DNA of 7,217 nt from Planctomycetota bacterium (lineage in GTDB: Bacteria > Planctomycetota > B129-G9): positions 1-7,217 of the forward strand of contig JAUXGI010000051.1 in assembly GCA_030622295.1 (NCBI GenBank), written 5' to 3'. Numbering within the stretch: position 1 is the first letter of the stretch; each line of letters begins with the position of its first letter. The position numbers were made by a program, and so were the translations under genes. Below are positions 1 to 6,246 of this stretch, in pieces. Under the pieces are notes generated by a model. It was not told the DNA's origin, did not search any database, and saw nothing but the letters and a program-made list of their open reading frames with translations.

Positions 1-2
1 AG

Positions 3-701
3 CGGCTCCTCGGATGCCCTTTCGGGGTCGGCCTTTTCCTCCTCATCATCTTCCTCACAGTGCGCAATCGCTATTGCGACGGCCTGCTTGCCCTTCCCTG
101 AAGGGGGGAGCAGTTCCCTCACAAGAGGTTTTTTTCCGTCAAACGTGGTCTTTAGGAGCGAGTATTCGATGCGCTGGTATATCCATGCCTGCTTCTGGAG
201 GGCCTTCCGCTCTTCTTCGCTGATATCGGGCTGGCGCAGCAAGTCCTTAACTCTGATGGCAGGGGAAGCGTCCTCAGAAGGCGGGTTGTAGACACCCTTC
301 TCCTCGAGCAGAGTCAGGAGTTTCTTCTTGACATAGTCCTGGTGAAGGTCGGCGAAGGCCGTCGAGGTCTCAACTTCTCTGCCGTTTTCATCCTTGAAGA
401 AAGACTCAAATTCGACGTCATCACGCCGGATTCGCTCCAGGAGCATTCTCGCCTGTTCCTCGGCGGTTTTCAGGTTTTTCTCTGCGGCCTCGGCGGGAGG
501 CGGCTCCTGACTCGAATCCGCCAGCATGACACCGTCCATTTTCTTCAGTTTGCCGACAGTGGCGCAGTTCGTCTCATGCTCCTGCACCTTTTCAACAATC
601 TTGGCCCACAACGGCCCTATGACAAGACACTGCCATGCCAACAGGACCACTATCAGGCCGACAAATGCCACGATGAGGATCTTCTTGAACTTGCCCTCCA
701 T
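3..701 (-). CDS. PilO/Amuc_1100-like single-pass inner-membrane protein, C-terminus cut by window
   Basis: The gene starts at ATG 701 with a GGAG ribosome-binding site at 710-713, eight bases upstream. It stays open to the left edge, giving 233 visible codons with no stop. The protein begins MEGKFKK, followed by one strongly hydrophobic helix at about residues 8-31 (ILIVAFVGLIVVLLAWQC). A long charged, helix-rich region follows, with coiled-coil character around residues 35-100, and the visible end is very acidic (EEDDEEEKAD). A short cytoplasmic tail, one membrane segment and a coiled coil is the layout of PilO and of Amuc_1100-type proteins encoded beside pilM. It lies 82 bp downstream of the pilM-pilN fusion on the same strand, so it is probably in the same operon. 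The PilO-like role is inferred mainly from position and topology; no diagnostic motif was recognised and the C-terminal domain is outside the window. Confidence 0.6.
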   Translation of the reverse strand, partial: MEGKFKKILIVAFVGLIVVLLAWQCLVIGPLWAKIVEKVQEHETNCATVGKLKKMDGVMLADSSQEPPPAEAAEKNLKTAEEQARMLLERIRRDDVEFESFFKDENGREVETSTAFADLHQDYVKKKLLTLLEEKGVYNPPSEDASPAIRVKDLLRQPDISEEERKALQKQAWIYQRIEYSLLKTTFDGKKPLVRELLPPSGKGKQAVAIAIAHCEEDDEEEKADPERASEEP

Positions 702-783
702 GTATGATTCTCCGCGTGAATGGTTTGAGTTCGACTAAGAGACTATCCCGGAAGGCTGCGACCGGGGCATTTTGTTAAACGTT

Positions 784-2853
784 CTAAGCCTCTGGAAAAG
801 CGGCTTCAGGATTAATGTACCAGGTGACCTTGAAGACGAAAAACCGTCCCGCATCATCCGTTGGCTTGGGCTCACCGTCATCCCAGAAGTCGTCTGTCTG
901 CCATCTCTCCCCCCACTGCGCCGGTTGCCTGGCTTCTGCTTCTATTTCTTTCACAAGCGCATCGTAGTAACCGTATGGGTCCGCATCAGGGTCCTTCGGA
1001 TTCTTGTATCTCATCTTCTCCTTGAACGACGGCTGCCGCAAATAGTACAGGCTCAGGCCGGCCTCGAATTCATCACGGTCCGCTTTTTTCTTGAGGATTT
1101 TCTTCAGGATGCCGCCATTCCATTTGTTGAAGAGGTCATCCATCTGCCCGCCATAAGCCGCCTCGGACATGATCTGCATGCGGGTGGCCGAGAGCCGGTG
1201 TTCGTTCAGTCCGCTGAGGAAGGCGTTCTGGATATAGCCGCTGGTTTGCCGCAGGTCGCCTTTGACCCTGACCAGGCCGGTGACTACCACCTTCACCTCG
1301 CGCACGAACCTGGGCGGCGGCAGCCTTTTGCCGGGCTTCGGTCTGGGCTCCTCCTTTACCCTCAGGATATTCTGGTACTCAACGCTGATGAGGTAGATTT
1401 TATCCGTTTCATCGCGTTTTATTATCAGATTCTTCCCACCGGGGGTCGGCACCTCCTTCAGGTTGCCTCGCGGCGTCAGCCTGTCCAGCGCCTTCAGCAC
1501 GTGAATCGGCAACTCCAGCGTCTCGTAGGGCTTCAGGTACTTCGACCGCGCCTCATCCTGGACCTTTTGCATCTGCGCCATTTGAGAGGATGCCGTGTTG
1601 TGTTTATCCATTACATCCCGGGCCGCCGGTTTGTCTTTATTCTTGTCCCCGGAGTAAATACCTGCCAGACGCTCGGAAGCGGCAACGCCGACGTTGCTTG
1701 TAACGAGGCCCGTCGGCAGCGCCAGCAGTATGAACAGCAGAGCCGCCGCCATGGCAATGATCTTGCCGGGGCGCATTTTGCCGCTGATTTCATCCGGCAG
1801 GAGGTTCACCCGCAGCCGGCCCTCCCTCAGGCCGTGGATGGCCAGGCCTATCGCCACGCCGAATCCCGGCAGGTATCCCTTGAGCGCCTTCAGGTTCAAA
1901 CGCCTGGAGACGCGGATATTCTTCAACCCCTGGACGACCTCTATCCTGTACGGCAGGTTCTCGCCGAAGAACTTCTCGAACCCGGCCAGTTTGGTTCCGT
2001 TGCCCAGGAATATGACCTTGTCGAAGGTCACGTCTTTCGACAGGGACTTGTAGTAACCGATGGTCCTGTGAATCTCGGTGACCAGGTCCTTCAGTACCGG
2101 CCTTACGACGCCGAATATCTTCTGGTAATGCTTGGAGTCCGCCGCGCTCAACTTCAGCGACTCGGCCTCGGCCGGGGGGATTTCGAACTTGTCCTCAAGG
2201 GCCTTTGTTATGTGTTTGCCCGCAATGCCCAGCGTGCGCGGCCAAAAGCGCTCCCCCTCCACAATCACCAGGTCGGTCAACCGGGCGCCGACGTCGATGA
2301 CGACGACGTTGCCCTCCGGCGCCAGTTCGTACTTAACCAGATTGTACAGGGCCAGCGGCGTCGCCTGCAGGCCGTCCAGCCTTATGCCCGCCTGGGCGAA
2401 TGTCTCCACGAAGTTCTCGACTATCTCCTTCCGAATGGCCACCAGGTTTACCTCAATCTCTTCCCCGGGGGCGTAGTCCTTCTTGCACTGGACGTAATCC
2501 CATACGATGTCTTCAATGCGGAAAGGTATCTGCTGCTTCACCTCAAAGCGCACTATCTCTGGAATGCGCTTGGGTTCAACCGGAGGGAGAGTGATTAGTT
2601 TGCAGAATGTGTTGCGCCCCTGGATTGATGCTATCACGCGTGAGTCGGAAGGGTCGTGCCGTCGAACGAATTCCTCGAGCGCCGCTATCAGCAGCGTTTC
2701 CCTGTCCACCGTGCTTTCCTCGGCACCGCCCGGCGGACCGATTGGAATCATGTCCACGCGGATGATTTCGAGATAGTCGCGCACCCGGGCCATCTTAACG
2801 GCTTTGATTGCCGACTCGCCGATATCGATGCCCCATACTGTCTGAGCAGGCAT
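784..2853 (-). CDS. pilM: Type IV pilus assembly PilM-PilN fusion protein
   Basis: This 689-residue protein joins two pilus proteins that are usually separate. Residues 1-345 are PilM, an actin/FtsA-like cytoplasmic ATP-binding protein. It has a phosphate-1 loop (GIDIGESAIKAV, 8-19), the PilM-typical stretch RFEVKQQIPFRIEDIVWDY (102-120), a second phosphate motif (VVVIDVGARLTDL, 183-195) and an adenosine motif (LGNGTKLAGF, 283-292). RVNLLP at 348-353 matches the INLLP peptide by which PilN binds PilM. A membrane helix follows (about 364-384), then a coiled coil and a PilN-like periplasmic domain (PIHVLKALDRLTPRGNLKEV, 449-468; VREVKVVVTGLVRV, 517-530). An unusual insertion of about 100 residues precedes the last strand (FFVFKVTWYIN). 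PilM would ring the cytoplasmic base of the machine and PilN would link it to PilO. ATG 2853 is chosen because AAGAGGT lies five bases upstream. The frame stays open to 3453, but that extension crosses the promoter and the upstream gene. Confidence 0.9.
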   Translation of the reverse strand: MPAQTVWGIDIGESAIKAVKMARVRDYLEIIRVDMIPIGPPGGAEESTVDRETLLIAALEEFVRRHDPSDSRVIASIQGRNTFCKLITLPPVEPKRIPEIVRFEVKQQIPFRIEDIVWDYVQCKKDYAPGEEIEVNLVAIRKEIVENFVETFAQAGIRLDGLQATPLALYNLVKYELAPEGNVVVIDVGARLTDLVIVEGERFWPRTLGIAGKHITKALEDKFEIPPAEAESLKLSAADSKHYQKIFGVVRPVLKDLVTEIHRTIGYYKSLSKDVTFDKVIFLGNGTKLAGFEKFFGENLPYRIEVVQGLKNIRVSRRLNLKALKGYLPGFGVAIGLAIHGLREGRLRVNLLPDEISGKMRPGKIIAMAAALLFILLALPTGLVTSNVGVAASERLAGIYSGDKNKDKPAARDVMDKHNTASSQMAQMQKVQDEARSKYLKPYETLELPIHVLKALDRLTPRGNLKEVPTPGGKNLIIKRDETDKIYLISVEYQNILRVKEEPRPKPGKRLPPPRFVREVKVVVTGLVRVKGDLRQTSGYIQNAFLSGLNEHRLSATRMQIMSEAAYGGQMDDLFNKWNGGILKKILKKKADRDEFEAGLSLYYLRQPSFKEKMRYKNPKDPDADPYGYYDALVKEIEAEARQPAQWGERWQTDDFWDDGEPKPTDDAGRFFVFKVTWYINPEAAFPEA

Positions 2854-2858
2854 AGTAT

Positions 2859-2865
2859 ACCTCTT
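2859..2865 (-). promoter_or_regulatory. Ribosome-binding site of the pilM-pilN fusion
   Basis: AAGAGGT on the minus strand ends five bases before ATG 2853. It settles the start against the much longer upstream open frame, whose extra 200 residues are arginine- and serine-rich and do not look like protein. Confidence 0.7.
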
Positions 2866-2908
2866 ATGCAGGTCAATCTTACGAACCGCCGGCTCCACCC
2901 TGGACCCA

Positions 2909-2936
2909 AATATAACATTAAGGAAGGCACTGTCAA
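2909..2936 (-). promoter_or_regulatory. Sigma70-type promoter for the pilM-pilN operon
   Basis: On the minus strand there is a perfect -35 box TTGACA (2931-2936), a 16-base spacer and a near-consensus -10 box TATATT (2909-2914). Transcription would begin near 2902, leaving a leader of about 49 bases that contains the ribosome-binding site. The surrounding DNA is AT-richer than the flanking genes. The promoter implies that the pilus genes form a transcription unit separate from the small membrane-protein gene upstream. Confidence 0.65.
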
Positions 2937-2955
2937 TATCAAATCCCCCTCGCGC

Positions 2956-2969
2956 GCGCAATTTTGCGC
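2956..2969. repeat. Short dyad GCGCAATTTTGCGC upstream of the pilM promoter
   Basis: The two six-base arms, GCGCAA and TTGCGC, are exact and separated by TT, and sit next to a run of alternating CG. The dyad ends 20 bases upstream of the -35 box at 2931-2936, a position suited to an activator or repressor site. Binding by any regulator is inference. The CG-rich composition makes a chance dyad possible. Confidence 0.3.
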
Positions 2970-2975
2970 TCCCCG

Positions 2976-3046
2976 GGCCGCTTTTTCTCCTGCCAATCCA
3001 ACCACCGATTTCGCAGAAAATGCAATACCACGGGAGAAAAAGGGCC
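2976..3046. repeat. Long-arm imperfect inverted repeat upstream of the pilus promoter
   Basis: The left arm at 2976-2990 (GGCCGCTTTTTCTCC) pairs with the right arm at 3033-3046 (GGAGAAAAAGGGCC). The stem is 14 bp with a single bulged G at 2980, and the loop is 42 bases. It lies 20-90 bases downstream of the stop of the small membrane-protein gene and upstream of the pilM promoter. It could end the upstream transcript, although no clear U tract follows, or it could be a decayed palindromic repeat. It lacks the GGGGTC-GACCCC core of the other palindromes. Confidence 0.5.
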
Positions 3047-3065
3047 TGAACCATCGGGGGGGGGG

Positions 3066-3413
3066 TTAGTGACGGTGTGGGCCGGTCGGACGCGAGTGCT
3101 CCCGTTCTATGGCCTGCGCGTGACGCTCGGCAGCGCGTTTGAGCATCAGGCCCAGAACCAGCAGAACGAGACCAATCAGGACGCAGGGGTGCCAGACGGC
3201 GCGAGGATACCGGCCAAAGACAAACACAGCGCCGGACGATACACCCAGGAGACCCACGTATATCCAGACGCGGATGTTTACGGAAATGAAACGGCGATAC
3301 TTCCTGAAGTTGCCCGAACACATCAGACCCACTACGAGACCATTTATGCCGAGCAGCACCCCCAGAGTCCATCCGATGATTCCAGCGAGCGCTTCCAGTT
3401 GGCTCTCGTTCAT
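3066..3413 (-). CDS. Small three-helix membrane protein of unknown function
   Basis: This 115-residue protein has three hydrophobic helices, at about residues 11-31 (GIIGWTLGVLLGINGLVVGLM), 48-67 (RVWIYVGLLGVSSGAVFVFG) and 77-92 (CVLIGLVLLVLGLMLK). A basic patch, FRKYRRF, sits between helices 1 and 2, and the C-terminus is charged and histidine-rich (ending TGPHRH). The basic patch and basic C-terminal tail suggest which loops are cytoplasmic. I do not recognise the family. ATG 3413 is preferred because GAGAGGA (3421-3427) lies seven bases upstream; a TTG six codons earlier is in frame but overlaps that site. The stop abuts a run of ten C on the coding strand. It is followed 212 bp later by the pilus genes, which have their own promoter, so a shared function cannot be claimed. 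Confidence 0.65.
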   Translation of the reverse strand: MNESQLEALAGIIGWTLGVLLGINGLVVGLMCSGNFRKYRRFISVNIRVWIYVGLLGVSSGAVFVFGRYPRAVWHPCVLIGLVLLVLGLMLKRAAERHAQAIEREHSRPTGPHRH

Positions 3414-3420
3414 CCGAAGT

Positions 3421-3427
3421 TCCTCTC
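3421..3427 (-). promoter_or_regulatory. Ribosome-binding site deciding ATG 3413
   Basis: GAGAGGA on the minus strand sits seven bases before ATG 3413. It falls inside the extra codons that would be added by the alternative in-frame TTG at 3431, which argues for the ATG. Confidence 0.6.
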
Positions 3428-3624
3428 GCAACAGGCAACGGGGTACTTCCCATGCAAGGCAGACCCGGGTGCGTATCTTACCTCGGCACGCTCCCGGTCC
3501 CGCTTCCGACGGCCGTTCATAGCCTGTATTCCGGGCGCTTCTTTTTTTTGACCGGCAATCGCTCTAATCGACAGTATGAACCGGATTCTATAGCGCAAAA
3601 CCCTTGCCTGAACGGGGAAGTAAC

Positions 3625-3665
3625 CTAATTTCAACTTTGGGGTCTGACCCCGAAGTTGAAATTAG
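3625..3665. repeat. 41-bp palindrome with GGGGTCTGACCCC core
   Basis: The arms are 20 bases each around a single central T at 3645. The inner six bases (GGGGTC/GACCCC) pair exactly, then there is one T-G mismatch (3638/3652), then 13 exactly complementary bases (CTAATTTCAACTT and AAGTTGAAATTAG). The 13-base core is the same as in the two palindromes near resB, but the outer arms are unrelated to theirs. It lies about 60 bases beyond the stop of the 3726-4388 gene, after another hairpin. It looks like a dispersed REP-type palindrome. A single copy could also act as a transcription stop in either direction. Confidence 0.85.
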
Positions 3666-3674
3666 ACTGAAAAT

Positions 3675-3717
3675 AAACGGAAACAAAAGGTATCTCTAAC
3701 CCCTTTTGTTCCCGTTT
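3675..3717 (-). terminator. Hairpin just after the 3726-4388 gene, probable terminator
   Basis: The arms at 3675-3690 and 3702-3717 give a 16-bp stem with an 11-base loop. The only irregular pair is A-C on the plus strand, which becomes a G-U wobble in minus-strand RNA, the direction in which the adjacent gene is read. The stem begins nine bases after the stop at 3726 and is followed by a U-rich stretch (GUUUAUUUUC). The loop-side sequence ACAAAAGGGGT resembles the arms of the 6202 and 6395 palindromes, so it may be a diverged repeat that now serves as a terminator. Confidence 0.55.
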
Positions 3718-3725
3718 CTGAACGC

Positions 3726-4388
3726 TCAGCCGGAAATCATCTCCACTGCGGCGAGCGCGTGGAGAGCGGCGTCGTCAAGCATCGCAACAAGGTCGCCATC
3801 ACTGATGAGCGCGTCTCGATTTTCGACGTTGCGCCCTTTGACATGGGCCTTCAGTTGTTTGGGCTCCAGTCCGGGCAGCGGGAGAGCGAAGAATGCATAG
3901 TACCACGCCGCGTAGTCGTTCAGCAGCCGCGCCATTTCCACTGTCGAACCGTTCTTGAGCGCGGACATCAATCTGTCAACGGCCGACTGGTATATACCGC
4001 GCAACTCTTCACCGCGATAGCCGACATTGCCTTCCTTCATCAGCCCCATGCGGTTGTACGTCGCGACCATTGCCTGGTAATGTCCGGGGAACCAGTTGTC
4101 GTCGGCGCCTTCGTAGACGGCGCGCTCGTAGAAGTTCAGCCCGTCTGGAACCGGCCTTTTACCGTTCAGGTACTTGATGGACGACATGAACGAACGCCTG
4201 CCGGCAAGCATGCCGAGCATGCCCCTTTTCTTTCTTGCGGATGCAACTATGGCGTCCTTGTTCACGGTCAGGGGGAACTTGCCCGCCGAGACAAGTTGCA
4301 CCCTGCACGCCAGGCCCAGGCCCTCGCCCTGGCCGGAAAACAGAAGAAAGTCGACAAGATTGAGTTTTCCAGATTTCAGTGCTTCCAA
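3726..4388 (-). CDS. Hypothetical soluble protein downstream of ccsA
   Basis: This protein of 220 residues has no signal peptide or membrane helix and belongs to no family I recognise. Visible features are a basic stretch, SARKKRGML (50-58), an aromatic- and acid-rich centre (NFYERAVYEGADDNWFPGHY, 85-104), helical segments around 126-166 containing DYAAWYYAFFALPLPGL, and a C-terminal helix ending AALHALAAVEMISG. The start chosen is TTG 4388 because a full AGGAGG (4394-4399) lies five bases upstream. The same frame extends 12 codons further to another TTG at 4424, but that extension would cover the ribosome-binding site. It follows ccsA by 162 bp on the same strand and is followed by a hairpin. 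A link to cytochrome c maturation is possible from position only. Confidence 0.65.
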   Translation of the reverse strand: MEALKSGKLNLVDFLLFSGQGEGLGLACRVQLVSAGKFPLTVNKDAIVASARKKRGMLGMLAGRRSFMSSIKYLNGKRPVPDGLNFYERAVYEGADDNWFPGHYQAMVATYNRMGLMKEGNVGYRGEELRGIYQSAVDRLMSALKNGSTVEMARLLNDYAAWYYAFFALPLPGLEPKQLKAHVKGRNVENRDALISDGDLVAMLDDAALHALAAVEMISG

Positions 4389-4393
4389 AATCG

Positions 4394-4399
4394 CCTCCT
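4394..4399 (-). promoter_or_regulatory. Consensus AGGAGG ribosome-binding site deciding a TTG start
   Basis: AGGAGG on the minus strand is followed by CGATT and then TTG at 4388. It is the strongest Shine-Dalgarno match in the window, and it supports a non-ATG start for the 220-residue hypothetical protein. Confidence 0.65.
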
Positions 4400-4550
4400 G
4401 AATCAAACAAACGGCCGGGCGCAACGGTGATGGCCGTGGACCGGTTCATGCTTCTGCTTTGCGGAAATCGCGTTGAACCATATCTACGTTTCCGCTTTCT
4501 GCAAGTTTGAAAAGGGGATGACACGCAGGATGCCGGATGTGCAACCGTTT

Positions 4551-6179
4551 TCAGGAACCCGTGGATGGTTTCATCTCAGACACGGCGACCCGTGCCGAAC
4601 GGACGGAGATGCCCGTAAAGATTATGATGAACTCAGCCGCAACCGCCGGCAGGACGAGCGCCCTGCCGCCGGCGCCGAACCCGTAGGAATGCAGGCCCGT
4701 GCCGAGCAGGTAGTTGACGCCGTACCAGGTCATGAGGACGACCAGGAATCCGGATATTGCGCCGATGACCAGGCCGAACTCGCGCAGCCGGCCGCAGCGT
4801 CGCGCATGGAGGATTATCATGTAAACCAGGATTGTAATCATCGCCCACGTTTCCTTCGGGTCCCACCCCCAGAAACGCCCCCAGGATTCGTTGGCCCAGG
4901 CCCCGCCCATGGCGGTACCCGCGATGAGGAAGACAACACCCACCTGAACGACACGGTAGACGAAATTCGAAACCGATTTGAACAGCAACTCCTTTTGCGG
5001 CGCAAAGCAATACACGCCCCACCCGTAGTGCGCCAGACCCGCGGCAAGGGAAAAGGCGCTGTAACCGAGGACTATTGTTGCGACGTGAACGGTGAGCCAC
5101 GTGCTGTTGCTGATGACCAGTGGCAGCGGTTGCAGTCCCGCCCCGCCGGGGAGATAATCGGCCAGGAGCAGCGACACACCGGCTACAAGAACGGCGATAA
5201 CCGCAAACAGACCGCGCCGGTATATCGCTCCGAGTATCAGGCCGAGGACCATCGCTCCCCAGCCCATGAATACGACGGATTCGTACATATCGCCCAGAGG
5301 AACCCTGCCGGCGATAATCGCCCTGAGGCAAAGCCCGCCCGTGTGGAGGAGCAAACCAGCGACAGCGGGCACCAGCGCGATTAACCTGATGCGCCCTTTC
5401 GCAAGGAACAGCAAGAGGACCGACGCGGCGAAGCCGACGAAATATAATATCCATGCCTTTTGAAACGGACGGATTTCGTTGTCAAACACCTCCAGAGAGA
5501 GCACGGTTTCGTTGGGCCGGGCGTCGGGATTCACGGCACGCAAGGCAGAGACGAATTCATCCGCCGCAGAAGAAAACTCTCTCTCCTGGTGCGCAACGCA
5601 GGCGGATGCCATCGCATTGAACGCCGCCTGCACCCTTTTCAAAGATGGTTCGCCGGCATCGACGACATCTTCCAGCGGGCGCCACTCGCGCCCGCCGGGC
5701 GGAGGAGGGACCGCGCGGAGTTCTTTCTTTATGTTCTCAAGTCTTGTCAGCAGCCGCAGCAAATCAAATGCCTCATCGAAGAGCATCCTTTGCCGCGGGG
5801 AGTTCGCAACGGTACGAAGCGCCGATTTGAACCGACTGTTCCTGAGGAGGTCAAACGCGGCGAAACGGGTCTCGCCGGCAGGCAGGCCCAGTTCCTCCCT
5901 CAACAAGGCGGAACGCACATAGACGAGGGGCTCCCTCGCCGCCTTTTCAGGATTAAGCAAGAAGAGCAGGAACAGTTCCATGTGGTCCATTCCGGCGCAC
6001 GATTCACTGCCTGTAACCTCGAGGGCGAACTCGCGCGCGAAGGTATCGAGGGGCTTGACGCGCCCGGCATCGAGCACCGGCAGGGTCTTGAGCGCAACGA
6101 CTCCGGACAACGCGCCGGCGCCAGTGGGCGAGGCCGCAGCAATCGTCAACACAATGGCTGTAACGAGAAAACAACGCAC
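4551..6179 (-). CDS. ccsA: CcsA-family cytochrome c heme lyase with long periplasmic N-terminal region
   Basis: CcsA works with ResB to move heme across the cytoplasmic membrane and attach it to CXXCH cysteines of apocytochromes c on the outer face (System II). The 542-residue protein has a signal peptide (about 1-24). A periplasmic region to about 240 follows, opening with LPVLDAGRVKPLDTFARE (33-50), and then eight or nine membrane helices. The tryptophan-rich WWD heme-binding motif, WGRFWGWDPKETW, is at 433-445. Histidines that fit the conserved heme ligands are present: H279 (LLLHTGG), H365 (TVHV), H458 (ILHAR) and H497 (GLHSYGFG). It is longer than stand-alone CcsA proteins of about 300-400 residues because of the N-terminal region. 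The GRVKPLDT segment resembles one in large ResB-CcsA proteins of Bacteroidetes and planctomycetes (from memory). The start is GTG 6179, with AGGAG at 6189-6193. resB lies upstream, separated by a repeat-filled gap. Confidence 0.92.
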   Translation of the reverse strand: MRCFLVTAIVLTIAAASPTGAGALSGVVALKTLPVLDAGRVKPLDTFAREFALEVTGSESCAGMDHMELFLLFLLNPEKAAREPLVYVRSALLREELGLPAGETRFAAFDLLRNSRFKSALRTVANSPRQRMLFDEAFDLLRLLTRLENIKKELRAVPPPPGGREWRPLEDVVDAGEPSLKRVQAAFNAMASACVAHQEREFSSAADEFVSALRAVNPDARPNETVLSLEVFDNEIRPFQKAWILYFVGFAASVLLLFLAKGRIRLIALVPAVAGLLLHTGGLCLRAIIAGRVPLGDMYESVVFMGWGAMVLGLILGAIYRRGLFAVIAVLVAGVSLLLADYLPGGAGLQPLPLVISNSTWLTVHVATIVLGYSAFSLAAGLAHYGWGVYCFAPQKELLFKSVSNFVYRVVQVGVVFLIAGTAMGGAWANESWGRFWGWDPKETWAMITILVYMIILHARRCGRLREFGLVIGAISGFLVVLMTWYGVNYLLGTGLHSYGFGAGGRALVLPAVAAEFIIIFTGISVRSARVAVSEMKPSTGS

Positions 6180-6201
6180 GCCTTACTTCTCCTGTCAAGG
6201 C

Positions 6202-6246
6202 GTCTATAACAGCAAAAGGGGTCAGACCCCTTTTGCTGTTATAGAC
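6202..6246. repeat. 45-bp perfect palindrome, copy 1 at the resB-ccsA junction
   Basis: The arms are exact, 22 bases each, around a single central A at 6224, reading GTCTATAACAGCAAAAGGGG outward to centre. The core is GGGGTCAGACCCC. It begins nine bases beyond the AGGAG ribosome-binding site of ccsA (6189-6193) and would form a very stable hairpin in the leader of that gene. Read as protein on the minus strand, it gives NSKRGLTPFAVI, a string that appears in spurious short open frames here. Confidence 0.92.

Larger units (their letters stand above)
3414..3725. other. 312-bp gene-free region carrying two hairpins
   Basis: No convincing gene was found here. A minus-strand open frame of 74 codons (3410-3634) has arginine-rich, low-complexity composition and no ribosome-binding site, and overlaps the start of the membrane-protein gene. 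The left part must hold the promoter of that gene, but I see only a lone TATAGA (minus strand, near 3590) without a good -35 box. The right part holds two adjacent hairpins, listed separately. An eight-base T run at 3542-3549 is not preceded by a strong stem. Confidence 0.5.

Noticed and set aside
747..766. CCCGG/CCGGG stem between pilM-pilN and the PilO-like gene
   Set aside because: A five-base stem with a ten-base loop and no following U run is expected by chance at this GC content.
772..2598. 608-codon open frame on the plus strand opposite pilM-pilN
   Set aside because: It is an antisense shadow of a well-supported gene. Its translation is rich in Q, R and L with no recognisable domain, and the minus-strand frame carries clear PilM and PilN motifs.
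2854..3453. 200-codon upstream extension of the pilM frame
   Set aside because: It overlaps the promoter, the ribosome-binding site and the membrane-protein gene in another frame. Its composition is non-protein-like and PilM normally starts just before the GIDIG motif.
4461..4495. Inverted repeat GCGGAAA/TTTCCGC downstream of ccsA considered as a terminator
   Set aside because: The stem is only seven base pairs with a 21-base loop and no U tract follows on the minus strand; too weak to call.
4159..4524. 121-codon minus-strand frame overlapping the start of the hypothetical gene, considered as a frameshifted N-terminus
   Set aside because: Its sequence is arginine/serine-rich and non-protein-like, while the chosen frame has a consensus ribosome-binding site and needs no upstream part.
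4473..5384. 303-codon plus-strand open frame opposite the ccsA core
   Set aside because: Antisense shadow of the region encoding the WWD motif and membrane helices; composition is polar and repetitive without a family signature.
5460..6209. 249-codon plus-strand open frame opposite the ccsA N-terminal region
   Set aside because: Antisense shadow; the opposite strand encodes a signal peptide and continuous CcsA sequence.
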